From contig OZ316899.1 in assembly GCA_973895155.1 (NCBI GenBank), forward strand, positions 8,680,001-8,744,000: a stretch of 64,000 nucleotides of DNA, read 5' to 3'. The DNA is from Marsupella aquatica (Eukaryota; Marchantiophyta). A program made the position numbers and the translations under genes. Of the stretch, positions 46,707 to 57,682 are shown in pieces. The notes beneath the pieces were generated by a model. It had not been told where the DNA came from and ran no database searches. It worked only from the letters and a program-made list of their open reading frames with translations. The stretch's first letter is position 1, and every line of letters begins with the position of its first letter.

Positions 46707-48183
46707 TTAAGTCCGATTGTCAATATCTGATACTTTTATCATGGCATGTTACGATGCCGGCAGAATCGGATGTATGGTTTTTTCATATTTTGTTTTACAA
46801 AGACGTCCGATGTGGAGAGAATCGGAAAAAGGAGGTAAAATGTACTAGTGTTTCCAATGCGGCGGACCTCAATTTGGAAAGAACTCATCCCCTTAACAGA
46901 GATATAGTGACAAAGTCAATGAAGAGGAAGGGACCTGCAACTGGGATTGTCTTGCCACAAGACTCCCATTGGCATGACACCATTCTCATAACCACACCAA
47001 ATACACGAGGCTTGAAAAGGAAAAACCTCAACAAAACTGACTTTGCCTTCATGCCCTCAACTTCTGAAGATCCTTTTACAAGAGTGGTGGATCTCTTTGG
47101 TCTGGACACATCAGCGGGTGATAGTGATTCACTAGATAATTCCCCTCAAACAACTCATGCAACAAGATCGTCTAGACCTCCGCTCAGTGCCCCAGCCGCA
47201 CTTCAGAACCCACTTCCACAGACTAATCCGCTGGAGAAGGATGTCCCTCTAGGGCAGTGGCAGTTGCGACAGACGTCCAAATATGGAGCAGGACCCCAAT
47301 GTAATGGGACTCTCAATGGGAATTGTGATCGGTATGAGTGTCAAAATCATATCAAGAAAGTTGGATTCCATTTGTTCTGACGATGTTGTTGGAATTGTCA
47401 TCAGGGGCCATCGTCTTTTCAGGGGCAAACCCATATCCAAAATGATTTGAGTCGCCTGTGTCATAAGGTTGATCAACTTCCTCCTATTCCTGATATTTTG
47501 CCGGTTCTGAAGGGTACAAGCCCGTCTCTCTCTGAAATTAAGTTCCTCGAAGGGCAAGGACTTGTGTTAGCCCAAACACCAGGATCAAATCGATCTATGC
47601 CATCTTTGTTGGATCTCAGGATAAATATGAACGCGTTCCCAGAAACAATATTAATAGTTTTTGGAGTCAAATGTCCAGCTAGGTAGTCGGAATGGGAGGA
47701 ACTCAAGGCCTCGATCTAATCTTACTATGAATCACACTAAGTGAATAGAGTTTGCACAAAAAGAAGAGATGAATTTGGATGGGGAATGGGATGTTCAGAC
47801 TGGAAATGGTTTTGGAAAGCAATTTCAAATTCAAACCCATGAGAACCTTTGATCGCCAAGCACTTACTTTGTCCAAATCTGTATCTTCCCTGCTTGCTCT
47901 TGTGAGGACTTCTTCCGACATCATTCGCATGGCAAGTCATACATGCCTTGTAAACATCTCTATTGGGTGTACATTAATGTTTTCAAATTTGATGTTGAGG
48001 AGTTGACTCTTTGTAGCCAACCAGTTTTGAGAGTGGGCGAAGACAGGCTTGTCTTGGAGAGGCAGTTAGTGAATGGCTTCTAACAGAACCCAAAATTTCC
48101 GTGTAACTTGTTCTACATAATGGATAGTCACTATTTTTCTTTAGCCAACGGATATTTTACTGGTTTGTTCAGAAGATTTTGGT

Positions 48184-48344
48184 TAGCGCCAGGCGCTGCT
48201 TCGAGTAGTTGCTACGTTGCTTGCTTTATGATGTGCCTATAAGAGAGAATCATTAGGACATGTTCCATTTTATATGTATGTCTTTTATCTTTAAAGTCAT
48301 GTTTGTTCAATCATTCTGAATAATATAGTTGGCGCCAGGCGCTG
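48184..48344. repeat. Two palindromes in the 3' flank of copy C
   Basis: TAGCGCCAGGCGCTG at 48184-48198 and TGGCGCCAGGCGCTG at 48330-48344. Their 146-bp spacing equals that of the sites at 612 and 758. Confidence 0.87.
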
Positions 48345-48678
48345 TTTTCTCATTTGGTTGTCGGGATACAGGGTCCATTTAAGTGAACCTATTGTGATTG
48401 ATGTCATTTGGACACCAGCCTTGACTAGTGCTATGGTGGGTCCCACCCAAGGGTAACTCTTTAGCCTGGACAATTTGGTGAGTTATTACTGGGTATGGTC
48501 CCAATTCTATGTTATGCGATCTTCTACAATAAATTGTCATGTCAAAGGAAGCTAATTCCTTAAGACAAACTCATGTGATTGGTGTAGTTTTTCAGTATTG
48601 AAGGCTTCCAACCATAGGTATGTTCTGAGTGTATATAATTTATATGTAGTGAGAGAGACTTTTTTTCATTTGTATCAA

Positions 48679-48812
48679 GGGGTTATGGTTTATGCTAAAG
48701 TGGTAACAGGGAAAGTTTTACTGGTAACAGGTAAATTTTGGCTGTTAACAACAAAGTATTTTGTGGTAACAGGTTATCTGTTTTCTGTTCTCTGTCATGG
48801 TTGCCATACCCC
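48679..48812. mobile_element. Small candidate MITE with GGGGT(T)ATGG ends
   Basis: The left end is GGGGTTATGG and the right end CCATACCCC. GGTAACAGG/CTGTTAAC motifs inside resemble the CCTGTTACC subterminal repeats of the methyltransferase element. No target duplication was found. It could be a short relative of the larger element or a chance arrangement. Confidence 0.35.
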
Positions 48813-48898
48813 ATAATATTGGGTACCAATTGTTTCTTGTTGAGGAGCGTTAGAGTCATGTGATTTTTCTAACCTTATTTTACTACCGACCAGTCCAT

Positions 48899-48901
<3 letters not shown>

Positions 48902-48936
<35 letters not shown>
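48902..48936 (+). repeat. (GA)n microsatellite
   Basis: About 17 uninterrupted GA units. Confidence 0.97.
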
Positions 48937-48937
<1 letters not shown>

Positions 48938-49256
48938 ATGCTGGCTATGACAGGTGTTATCATTTTGTATTACTGGTTTTCTCTCACGGCCGTGTATGTA
49001 GCCCAAACGGGTGAACCACGTACTTTCGGTGTTGGAGTCTATGGATGAATGTTCACACATGTTGATGCTATCTTGTTTGGTCTAGATCATATCCCAACAT
49101 ACATGACACATTTGAAATTGATTTATTGTTTGATGCACATTCAAACAATGCCATTTTTCTTGTTTGATATGTGAATCCAGATTGTGGAGGTGATGTGGAT
49201 CATAGAAAGTATTGTTGGGTGTGATTTCACTTTGACGAGAGATTTAGTGTGAACTG

Positions 49257-49547
49257 ATGGTCGATGAAGTAGAAGTGGTATCTCAATTTTCAACTAAAGT
49301 TGAGTACATGGCAACAACCAAAGTAGCGACGAAGGCAATTTGGTTGGACAAGTTGGTCCAAGATTTAGGAATTCCACAGGAATGTGTGACTTCACACTAT
49401 AATAACACTGTGGCTAATAAAGTGACACATGGCATAGTGAACCACATTGATATCAAGTACCTTAGAATACAAAAAAGGAGGTATACCCTTGTGACAACAC
49501 TTTATTGTGCTTACATTTATAAATCAATTTCAGGAATGAGATTTTGA
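49257..49547 (+). pseudogene. Copia RNase H remnant
   Basis: The frame contains STKVEYMATTKVATKAIWL, the typical end of copia RNase H. It then has a degenerate cDN-x-A region (HYNNTVANKV) and HIDIKYLRI. No other copia domains or LTRs are seen. It ends 50 bp before gypsy 2. Confidence 0.82.
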
Positions 49548-50363
49548 GAAAGAGAGAAGAAAACTTGTCATAGAATTGTGCACAAGCTTGCCATATGTGG
49601 TGCGTCCCATGGCTCCCTAAACCCAAGAAACGCCAAGTCCCGCATGTTTCGCTCTCGGCTAGGCCGGTTCCACGGCTTAGCGGCTTGGGACGCTGCTAAC
49701 TCTCTTCTACTAACATTTTACACACATATACTGAACAGATCCTTCATTGGGTCATGAGATAAGTAGCCGGCCTATTCTATGGCTTCCCTTCTCTTCCTCT
49801 CCTGGTCTTCCTTTAGGTATGTTTGGATTCCGCCGCCGGAATGATCCCCAATTGGCTTGGGTTAGCCGCTAAGACCTCTCTCAGCTCGACACATCCAACT
49901 CTTACTGCCTTGCTTACTTCCCTTCTCTCTTGGTTGATGTGGGCAATCTTCAAACAAGTTAATGCGACACACAAATAGCAAAATGACTCCTTCTGACTGA
50001 GTTATACCATGCACTTGCCATACAAACAATACTTCTCATACACAAGATCTGCAAACTAAGCCGTGAGGCCAACTCTATTCAGCTCTTAGGCATGAGGAAA
50101 CATGAATATACACAAGGGTCACTGTATAACTAACCGAGAGCTTCTTTTACTACTTGATCCCAGCCCTGCTGGTGCACTAAAAACTTGCTAAAGAAGAAGG
50201 CCCTGAACTCTTTGTTGCCCAGGTACTTATCTTGGCAGTGGATCCGCCTAATTCCTTGCAGCGTAAGCCTAATCTATCCTAATTGTAATCTACCTATGTA
50301 CAGCAGGGTAGGAGCACAAGTGTTGCTCTTACCAGTGGATCCGCAATCCCACTAATCTAAGTG

Positions 50364-51761
50364 TCAGGGCCACCTCTTGGTCTTGATCCTAATTTCTAAA
50401 CTTAGAGATTTGCGCCCGCCTTGCCCACTCACGCCTCCTCCCTCCACATCTGCCCTCCTTAAAAGGAGCGGCCCTCCACCACCGTCATGGTAGCGGTGGC
50501 TGATCCTCAATGGACGACCCCAATGCTTCCTCCTCAGCCATTGCCGTAGGTCCGTCCTTTGACAGATTACCTGCCCCAGACCCAGTCGACTCTCCCGCGG
50601 CCTGACCGGGTCCACCCTTGGCTTCGGCCTCAGCTTTGCTACGGCTTTAGATATGGCTACGGCCTCCTTGGCCTGCTCTAGTGGTGGATCCGGTACCCCA
50701 ACTTCATCAATGATTGTCCTGGCCTCGGCCTTGCCATCCCCGCCTTCTAGGATAGTTGAATCCTCTGCCGTGACCCTGCCTGAGGCTGGTGCCGTGTTCT
50801 CCTTGGTCACGGTGGCTTGAGAAGCCGCGTTGCTCCCTGACCCAGAAGGTTTTTGCTTCTTCTTCTTTCCTGGTTTGGCAGCTGGTCCCTTCCCCTTGCC
50901 ACTTACCTTTGGCACCGGTGCAAGTGTTGCGGGTTGTCCCTCGGCCAGCACTACCCCTGGCAACTTTGTTGCCACAATTGGAGTTTGAACTGATGAAGCT
51001 AAGCACTTAAATACTGCGGCTTGTTTCTTTAGCCACTCCGTTTGGTTGTCGGCCCGCCGTTGTAAGTTCTCCATCTTCCTTGTGCTTTCCTCCAACTCCT
51101 CCTGCGTTTCGTCCAGGTCCTTGTGCGCCTCCTCTAGCTCCTTTTGGGCTTCCTCCAATTCCTTTCTTAAGGCAGCCCTCTCTTCTTGGGTTGCTCTCAG
51201 CTCCTTGTCGAGCTCCGTTACGACCTCAAACTCCATCTGGTTCATCTTGGCGTAAGTCTTATCTAGCTGGTCATCCTTCTCACGCAGGTCGGCCTTGAAG
51301 TTGGCCGTCAGGGATGCAAGCTCCTGCTACAGCACAATAATCCCTTGATAGGATCTCTCTAACTTTTGTTCAAGAGCTCCGTAGAGATCCTCGAGCTCCC
51401 CCTTCAGCGCCCTCTCCTTCCTCTATGTCCCCGCCATGGCCCAATTGTTGGTTGCTATGTGGGCCTCCTCTGCGTCCTTCAGCTCCCGCTTCCACTTCTC
51501 CTTTTCCTTGACCGCGTCGGCCAACTCCCCTTGGGTCCGAGTTAGTTTATCCTTGATAATCTGATTATCAGACTGAGCGGTATCTAGTTGCCCCTGCATG
51601 ATGTTTAGTTCATGCCGTTTAATCCATAGCTCATGTTGGGCTTTCTTGGCCGCCTTTAGGTCTTCTGCCTTGGCTTCCTTCTCCCTAAGCCGTCGGATGA
51701 CCTCGTCATTCTTCCTCCTCTCCAAAGCCACCGCTTCCTCCAATTGGCGTTTTTCCAACAT
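50364..51761 (-). pseudogene. Gypsy 2 LTR coiled-coil ORF (ORF2 counterpart)
   Basis: Two blocks, 51761-51423 and 51245-50364, are separated by stops. Both have long heptad-like stretches (such as LEEAQKELEEAHKDLDETQ near 51170). A Pro/Lys/Ala-rich tail follows. Position and character match gypsy 1 ORF2, though direct sequence identity is low by eye. Confidence 0.6.
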
Positions 51762-52859
51762 CTCCCTCTAGAAAAAGGGTCCCTGCTCCAACTCCTCCCC
51801 AAAGATGCCAAGCGCAAGTTCCCCACACATCTCCCCGTACTCCATGGCTCTTTCTTGCGCATAGGTGGAGTGAGTAGTAGTCATCGGCATCACCCACCGC
51901 GGCCTTTGTTCCCAAGCCGCCTTTCGGATCTCTTCTATTGTGATTGGGGGCTGCTTTGTCCTTCGGCAAGCCGCCGGATGTCCTCTGGCCATTCTCCCCT
52001 AGGTAAATCCTTCTATTTTGGCCAGGGCTGCCTCCTCTTCTTCCCTGAGTTGCTCCTGAAACTCCTGTGCCGTCTGTTTTATCCCGTCAAATCTTGGGGG
52101 AGCAACATCTGGTGGGGGAGACTCGGGGCTGCTCTACTGGGTGGGGTCCCCTCAAACTACTCTAGGAAGCGCGGGGATGAAATGGCCACAGGTCCTTACT
52201 CCTAGGACATGATGGTCCGACCCGTAGTCGGAGTCGTCATTGCCGTAGTCCTCCACCACCTCCTCCCCGGCTTGCTCTACCGGCTCCCCCCGCTGCTCTC
52301 CTGGTCTTGCTGTGAACACGACCTCCTGCCAAACACATCTCACCGATCCTGGTTCCTCCTCCGGCTTCCAAGCTGATATCTCCTTCTCCCTATCATGACC
52401 AGGAGCTTTGGCTGCTCTCCCTCGGCTTCTAGACTTGCGGCTCCCACATACATTCGAACCCCCGGCTCGTGTTCTGGCCTCCTTCTTTCCTTGGCTCCGG
52501 TAAAGGGGTTTTCCCTTGTAAGTCGGCTTAGGCCTACCTCTAGAGCAGTGTCCTGTACTGGTGCCGTTGCCGTTGCCGTCGCAACCCTCTTTTCCTTCTC
52601 CAGCAATTTTAGAAGGTTCTGCATGCCTGGTTGCTGCATCGGCAAGTCTTCCGTCCTCGGCCTAAACACTTGCTCGATCGTAGGACTGTTGGGCTGGTTG
52701 AGTTTCTCTGCTGCCGGCCTCTGGTTTGGAACCTCCTCTGGTGCCCTTGTCTGCAGGCGAAGTACTGAGGCAAAGATCTGACTCCGGGCATACCGGCACA
52801 ACAGCGGCATGAGATAGCCAAGCCGAGACACACTTCCCTTGCCAATCACCTGTTGTTCC

Positions 52860-53746
52860 TCCTTCAAGATCTTCTTCAGTTGGGTGAGGAGGTACCCGTT
52901 GTAGTCCCGGCTTGGGTTTGGCCCTCATTCAGGTAGACTTGTGCCTTGCCAATCTCTGGCCTCGGCAGGTTGCAGTGCATGGTTACCCGCAAGAAATTGA
53001 TCATCTCCCCAATGTGCAGGTTGGTGCAAGTGTTCCAAAAGAAGCCATTCTTCGTTGATGGTCCTGGGAACGATCAGAACTCCTTGTCTGACAAGGTCTT
53101 CCTGGTATCTACTTTGGTCTTATTGCCCATCGGCAAGCCAAACACCTCGGCAATCACCTGAGGAGTGAGATAGAAATCCCTCCCATACACCCTTGTGGAA
53201 TTTGTCTCGGGATCCCATGATCCCACAAATTCTAATAAGTCAGCATCCGGCACCTTCGGCTTCAGCCACGGTAATTTCACGAAGGCTTCCAAGCCGGATC
53301 CGGCCATGAAGCCCTAGTACTAACTTCCAAGTTTGCATAGCCATAAAGCATGCATCCTCCTCTCCTGCAAAGTGTAATTGCACTTCCTTGGGGAGGGTTG
53401 CCGCCCAGCCTCTCCAGGTGTTATCCCTTGTTGGAACGATATTGATGGGGTCAACCTTCTCTTCTTCGGTTTCTCCCTGCCTCCTACTTCCTTGCTCGAC
53501 CGGCTTCCTTGGTGCCGCCAACCTTGTTCTCTTTGCAGGGGTGGCCTCTTTGTTGTTGTACCCTTTCCTCTTCATATCGGTTGTCGTGGATGTTTCTCCG
53601 AGCAGGGTTGCCTTCGTCCACACCTCCGTGCTACCCTTCAGCTCCAAGTGTATGTCGTTGCAGCGGTTGATGGCTTCTCGGATGCCGACGATTCTGTTTT
53701 CACAAAACAGAAGGTCATCGAGCTGATTGGCAGTACGAGTCCACAA
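52860..53746 (-). pseudogene. Gypsy 2 LTR globular ORF (ORF1 counterpart)
   Basis: Blocks at 53746-53240 and 53307-53074, and onward past a stop to about 52870, share with gypsy 1 ORF1 the ordered motifs LTPQVIAEVFGLPMG, NGFFWNTC and PRPEIGKAQV (gypsy 1: LTEERLKMIFGLPEG, NGFVMRTC, PRGEISAAQV). An additional Pro/Gln-rich block lies at 52867-52340. It is broken by frameshifts and stops. Confidence 0.65.
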
Positions 53747-55180
53747 GAACTCGGCCTTGATAAGCTCTCCTCCTATGAAGACAAACTTCTACAGCTCTCA
53801 CAGTTGAGCGAGCTCCTGCCGTTCTTGAGCTGCCCTTTCTGATTCTTTGTCCTTGTAGGTCCCAATGTACTCAGTTGCCCGTTCAAACAGGCATCCCCAA
53901 AAATAAGCAGCTTGATTGACGTTGCTCATACCCTCCTTGAGTTGATAGTCGGTATCTGCTCCCGCCCAGAGTGCTTGCCTAAGCAGCTGACAGTAGTTGC
54001 TTCACGTAATCATCTACTTAGTTTGTGCTTGCAAATGAGCCGCCATTCCTTGTGATTGGTCCTTACCCCCCCTTGCCTGGTCTTCCTTCCCGTTGGTTAT
54101 CCCTAGACGCCGGCACTTAGCGTGCCCTAACCCTAATTGTGTCCCCTGCCGTGGCGTCCTTACTTCCGGCCCCGGCTTGGGTTCCATGGTCACCCTTAAT
54201 TGTTTATATTTTCCTTGTTTTTGTTACTATACTAATGTGTTTTTAGGGTACACTCCTGGTTTTACCCTTTTAACTGGCCTAGTGATTCCTGGCTAGGCAT
54301 CACATAGCTCCCCACTTAATGGTGAAGCGTCCTTGCGAACAACTTCATCTTTGTGCATATAGTATTTCTTGAGGCGGTCGTAATGAATGCAAACTGGGTA
54401 CACCTCTCCAGTAATGTTGGCCAATTGTACGGAGCCATTGGAGAACTTCCTGGTTACCCTGAAGGGTCCTAACCAATGAGTGTAAAGTTTAGCTGGAAAC
54501 CTCCTATACCTACTATCATAAAGTAATACAAGATCTCCTGTGTGAATACTAACTGGTTTCAACTTCTTATCATACTATTGCTTCATTGTATTTTCTATAT
54601 TCTACTCTCTCTGCTGAAATCATTCTTTCCTCTTCTAAGGCTTCTAATTTATATTCTTTCTCCTTTAGGCTTTTTTCCTCTGAGGCTCTATCCTTGATTG
54701 TAACTTGAAATGTGGGAATCTCAAGTTGCATGGGAACCAAAGCTTCCTGTCCAAAGGTTAAGAAAAAGGGTGTATGACCGGTAGTGGATTTATAGCTAAA
54801 TTGTAAGCAAAAACAACAGCAAACAATTTGTCATCCCAATTGAGTTTGTTTTGGGCTACAGTCTTGTTTAATATTTTTCCTATAATTCCATTGGCTCGTT
54901 CTATCAACCCATTTGCCTTTGGGTGGTAAGGAGTAGCAGGCCTATGCCTAACTAAATACTGCTCATTTAAACGACTGATTACATCATTTAGAAAATGGGT
55001 TCCTCTATCACTAACTAATTATAGGGGTGCGCCATATCTAGTGAAGATCTGCTCATACATGAATCAAGCCGTAGTAATTGCATCGTCCTTCATTGTTGGC
55101 CTGGCCTCTACCCACTTAGTTGCATAATCTGTGGCCAGGATTATGTACTTGTTTCTCCGAGGATGGGTCAATGGTTTCAG

Positions 55181-55747
55181 AGTAAAGCTACATCATCAGT
55201 TATCAGTGTTTTCCATCAGTCGACCTGATATCAGTCGCCACGTCATCTTAGAGAGGCCGCCAAGTTGGGGCGCCGAAAAAAAATGCAAAAAAAAACTTTT
55301 GTGCATCTCAACTGATCTCGCCGAGATTGGCGTAAGGCCAAAAAAAATGGAAAAAAAAATTAAAAAATTCCAAAAATTCTCAAAAAAAATAAAAATCCCC
55401 AAAAATATTTTTTTCACTACGGGTGTCCGTACCGTACGGATACCGCTTCTCGGCGAGACCCGCCGAGATAGTCCGATGTCCGTACGGTACGGACACCAAA
55501 TTTTGTCGGAATTTTTTTTTAGATTTTTTTTTTTTTGAGAATTTTTTGTTTTTTTGTCCTTACGCCGATCTCGGCGAGGTCAGCTGAGATTGACTCAATC
55601 TCAGCTGCCCCAGCTGAGATCCTTACGCCGATCTCGACGAGGTCAACTGAGATGCGCGAAAGTGCGAAGGCCCTATCTCAGCTGCTCAGCTGAGATTCAG
55701 AAATTTCAATGCGACCAAACTGATAACTGATGATCCTCGCTACCCCA
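55181..55747. mobile_element. Foldback MITE in gypsy 2 integrase
   Basis: A perfect 16-bp inverted pair, ATCATCAGTTATCAGT at 55192-55207 and its reverse complement at 55719-55734, lies inside imperfect longer ends. ATGGTTTCAG occurs on both sides (55171-55180 and 55748-55757), a 9-10-bp duplication as MULE-type transposases make. The interior is a second, larger inverted repeat (GATCTCGCCGAGAT with GCGTAAGG on the left; CCTTACGCC with GATCTCGGCGAGG on the right) with palindromic GTCCGTACCGTACGGA near its centre. No ORF. Confidence 0.88.
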
Positions 55748-57682
55748 TGGTTTCAGGGGTCCAATGTAATCAATACCCCACTTCTCAAATGGTGCCAGAG
55801 GTAGAACAAGGTGCAGTGGATGTCTTGTGGACGCCCTTGGTCCTCCCGTTTGTTGACAAGGATGCATTGTTTGATAAACTAATACACATCCTTGTGCAAG
55901 GTGGCCACCAGTAACCGACATCTAATATCTTTTTAGACGTGGTTATTGGAGCAAAATATCCTCCGGCTTCCTCTCCATGCATAGCCCGTAAGACTCGTTT
56001 TACCTCTCCCTTCTCCAAACACCTTTGAAGCGTGTTGCTGATCCCATACCTGTGTAGCACGTCTTTAATGCACTTATAGTGTCCGACCTTCCGCAAAAAG
56101 ACTGCGGCTTGATCTCGGCTTAGCCCTAGTTGTAATCTGGATGTGCTGAGAAATTGTAAAATCTCAGGGTATCATGCATCAGCTATTTCCACAACAAATA
56201 GCTCCTCGTTGGGGAATCTATCATCGATGCAATCCGTGGCGGGTTTGCCTGTGATCCTTGAAAAGAAGTTGGCATTGGCGTGTAGCTTTCCCGGTTTGAT
56301 TTTTAGCTCGTAGTCAAATTCCTATAATAGAAATATCCATCTTGCTACCCTACCTGTAAGGTCCGGCTTGTTCACTAGGTACTTCAAACTTTCATGATCA
56401 GTATGAAAGATTACCTTGTACCCTAGAAAATAATGCCTAAACTTTTTACATGAATAAATGACTCCTAATGCTTCTCTTTCTGTGGTGTAGTTTCATTCAG
56501 CATCGACAAGCTGGCGGCTTGCAAAGTATATAGGATGGTCCCTTCCTTTCTCATCCAATTGACTTAGTACTGAGACGATACAGAAGCCTAAGACATCTAC
56601 AAAGACATGAAAATCCTTGTTCCAGTCTGGTGCTATCATGACTGGGGCCTCAACTAACATTTGCTTTAATTCCACCACTACTGTTACTCGCTTTGGTGTG
56701 GGTTCGAAGTCTGCGCCTGCCTTGAGCATGTTGGTTAATGGTAAAGCTAGCTTGGAAAAATCCTTGATGAACCGGCAACAATAGCCAATGCACCCCAAGA
56801 AGGATCTCACATTTTTTATGTTCTTAGGTTGCATGATATCTAGCCACACTGCTAGCTTACCCTTGTCAATCTCAATGCCCTTCTTCGATACCTTGTGACC
56901 TAGCAACACACCTTTCGTAACTCCAAAAAACACTTATCTAGGTGTAACTTGAGACCTACCTCTATGCATCTCATGAAGGTCTTCCTGAGGTATGTAGCAT
57001 GTTTTGATGCCTTCCCAAATACTGCAAAGTCATCAATGAAGATTTCCATGAACTTTCTCAAGTAGTTATGAAAAATGTTCACCATTAGTCTTTGGAACAT
57101 AGCGTGTGCGTTATAGAGTCCGAACGGCATATGATTGAAGACATAGATCCCCCATTCCGTGATGAAGGCTGTCTTGATTTGGTCCTCCTGCCTAATCCTG
57201 ATTTGGTTATAACCAGAGTACCATCCATGAATGAGTATAGTTCATGATTGGCTACCATGTCTAGTACCATATTAGTAAAGGGTAAAGGAAAATGATCTTT
57301 CAACGTAGCCTCATTTAACTTCCTGTAATCTTGACAAACCCGGATCTTGGGTTTACCATCAGGTCCAACTTTCTTGGGAACTATCACAATTGGAGACACC
57401 CAGTCTGAGTGTAGGACTGGAGTGATGAATCCGGCTTCCACTAGCTTGTCAATTTCAGTTTTGACCATCAGGGAATACTTAGGGTTCATCCTTTGAATTG
57501 GTTGTCGAAACAATTTGGCCCCTAACATTAGATCAATTCAGTGTTCTCCTAATTTTGGGTCTACTCCCTTCAGGTCTTGGTGGCTCCATGCAAACACATC
57601 CTGAAATTCAATCAGTAATTCACTGATCTCCTTCTCAAGCTCAAGTGCTAGGTCCCGCCCTAAGTTCAGTTCCCTTCCTTCT

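Larger units (their letters stand above)
44858..46850. mobile_element. Non-autonomous CACTA element with 24-bp subterminal repeats
   Basis: It starts CACTAGTACAT and ends ATGTACTAGTG (perfect 11-bp inverted ends), flanked by TTT on both sides (44855-44857 and 46851-46853), a 3-bp duplication as CACTA transposases make. Five near-identical 24-bp units lie inside the left end and five inverted units inside the right end. TCCGAT is repeated through both ends. The interior holds no transposase. Host coding sequence reads through when it is removed, which proves the boundaries. Confidence 0.95.
44579..48083 (+). pseudogene. SWIM transposase, copy C (second exon only, interrupted)
   Basis: It begins at the same splice boundary as copy B exon 2 (ALIPNCTG versus GMIPNCTG). 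After about 280 bp it is interrupted by a CACTA element (44858-46850). Removing that and one TTT restores TNMLLSNAADLNLER, which aligns with SNMLLANATKFNLER in copy B. The rest (46854-48083) includes the ~80-codon stretch deleted in copy B (SEDPFTRVVDLFGLD and more), frameshifts near 44690, 47380 and 47690, and a SWIM finger with the same spacing (CSCEDFFRHH...MPCKH, about 47905-47960). It ends at TAA 48081-48083. The first exon is absent. Confidence 0.82.
49596..54304 (-). repeat. Gypsy 2 left LTR (4,709 bp) with LTR-encoded ORF remnants
   Basis: It is bounded on the left by TGTGGTGCG, which recurs at 63027 beside the primer-binding site. On the right it is bounded by GGCATCACA, followed by TAGCTCCCC (the purine tract AAGTGGGGAGCTA on the minus strand), exactly as in gypsy 1. 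Confidence 0.85.

Noticed and set aside
321-48344. The palindromes as a CRISPR-like array
   Set aside because: The repeats are 15 bp, scattered over 48 kb, variable, lie in introns and are spaced irregularly apart from the 62-bp pairs; the organism is eukaryotic and no cas genes are present.
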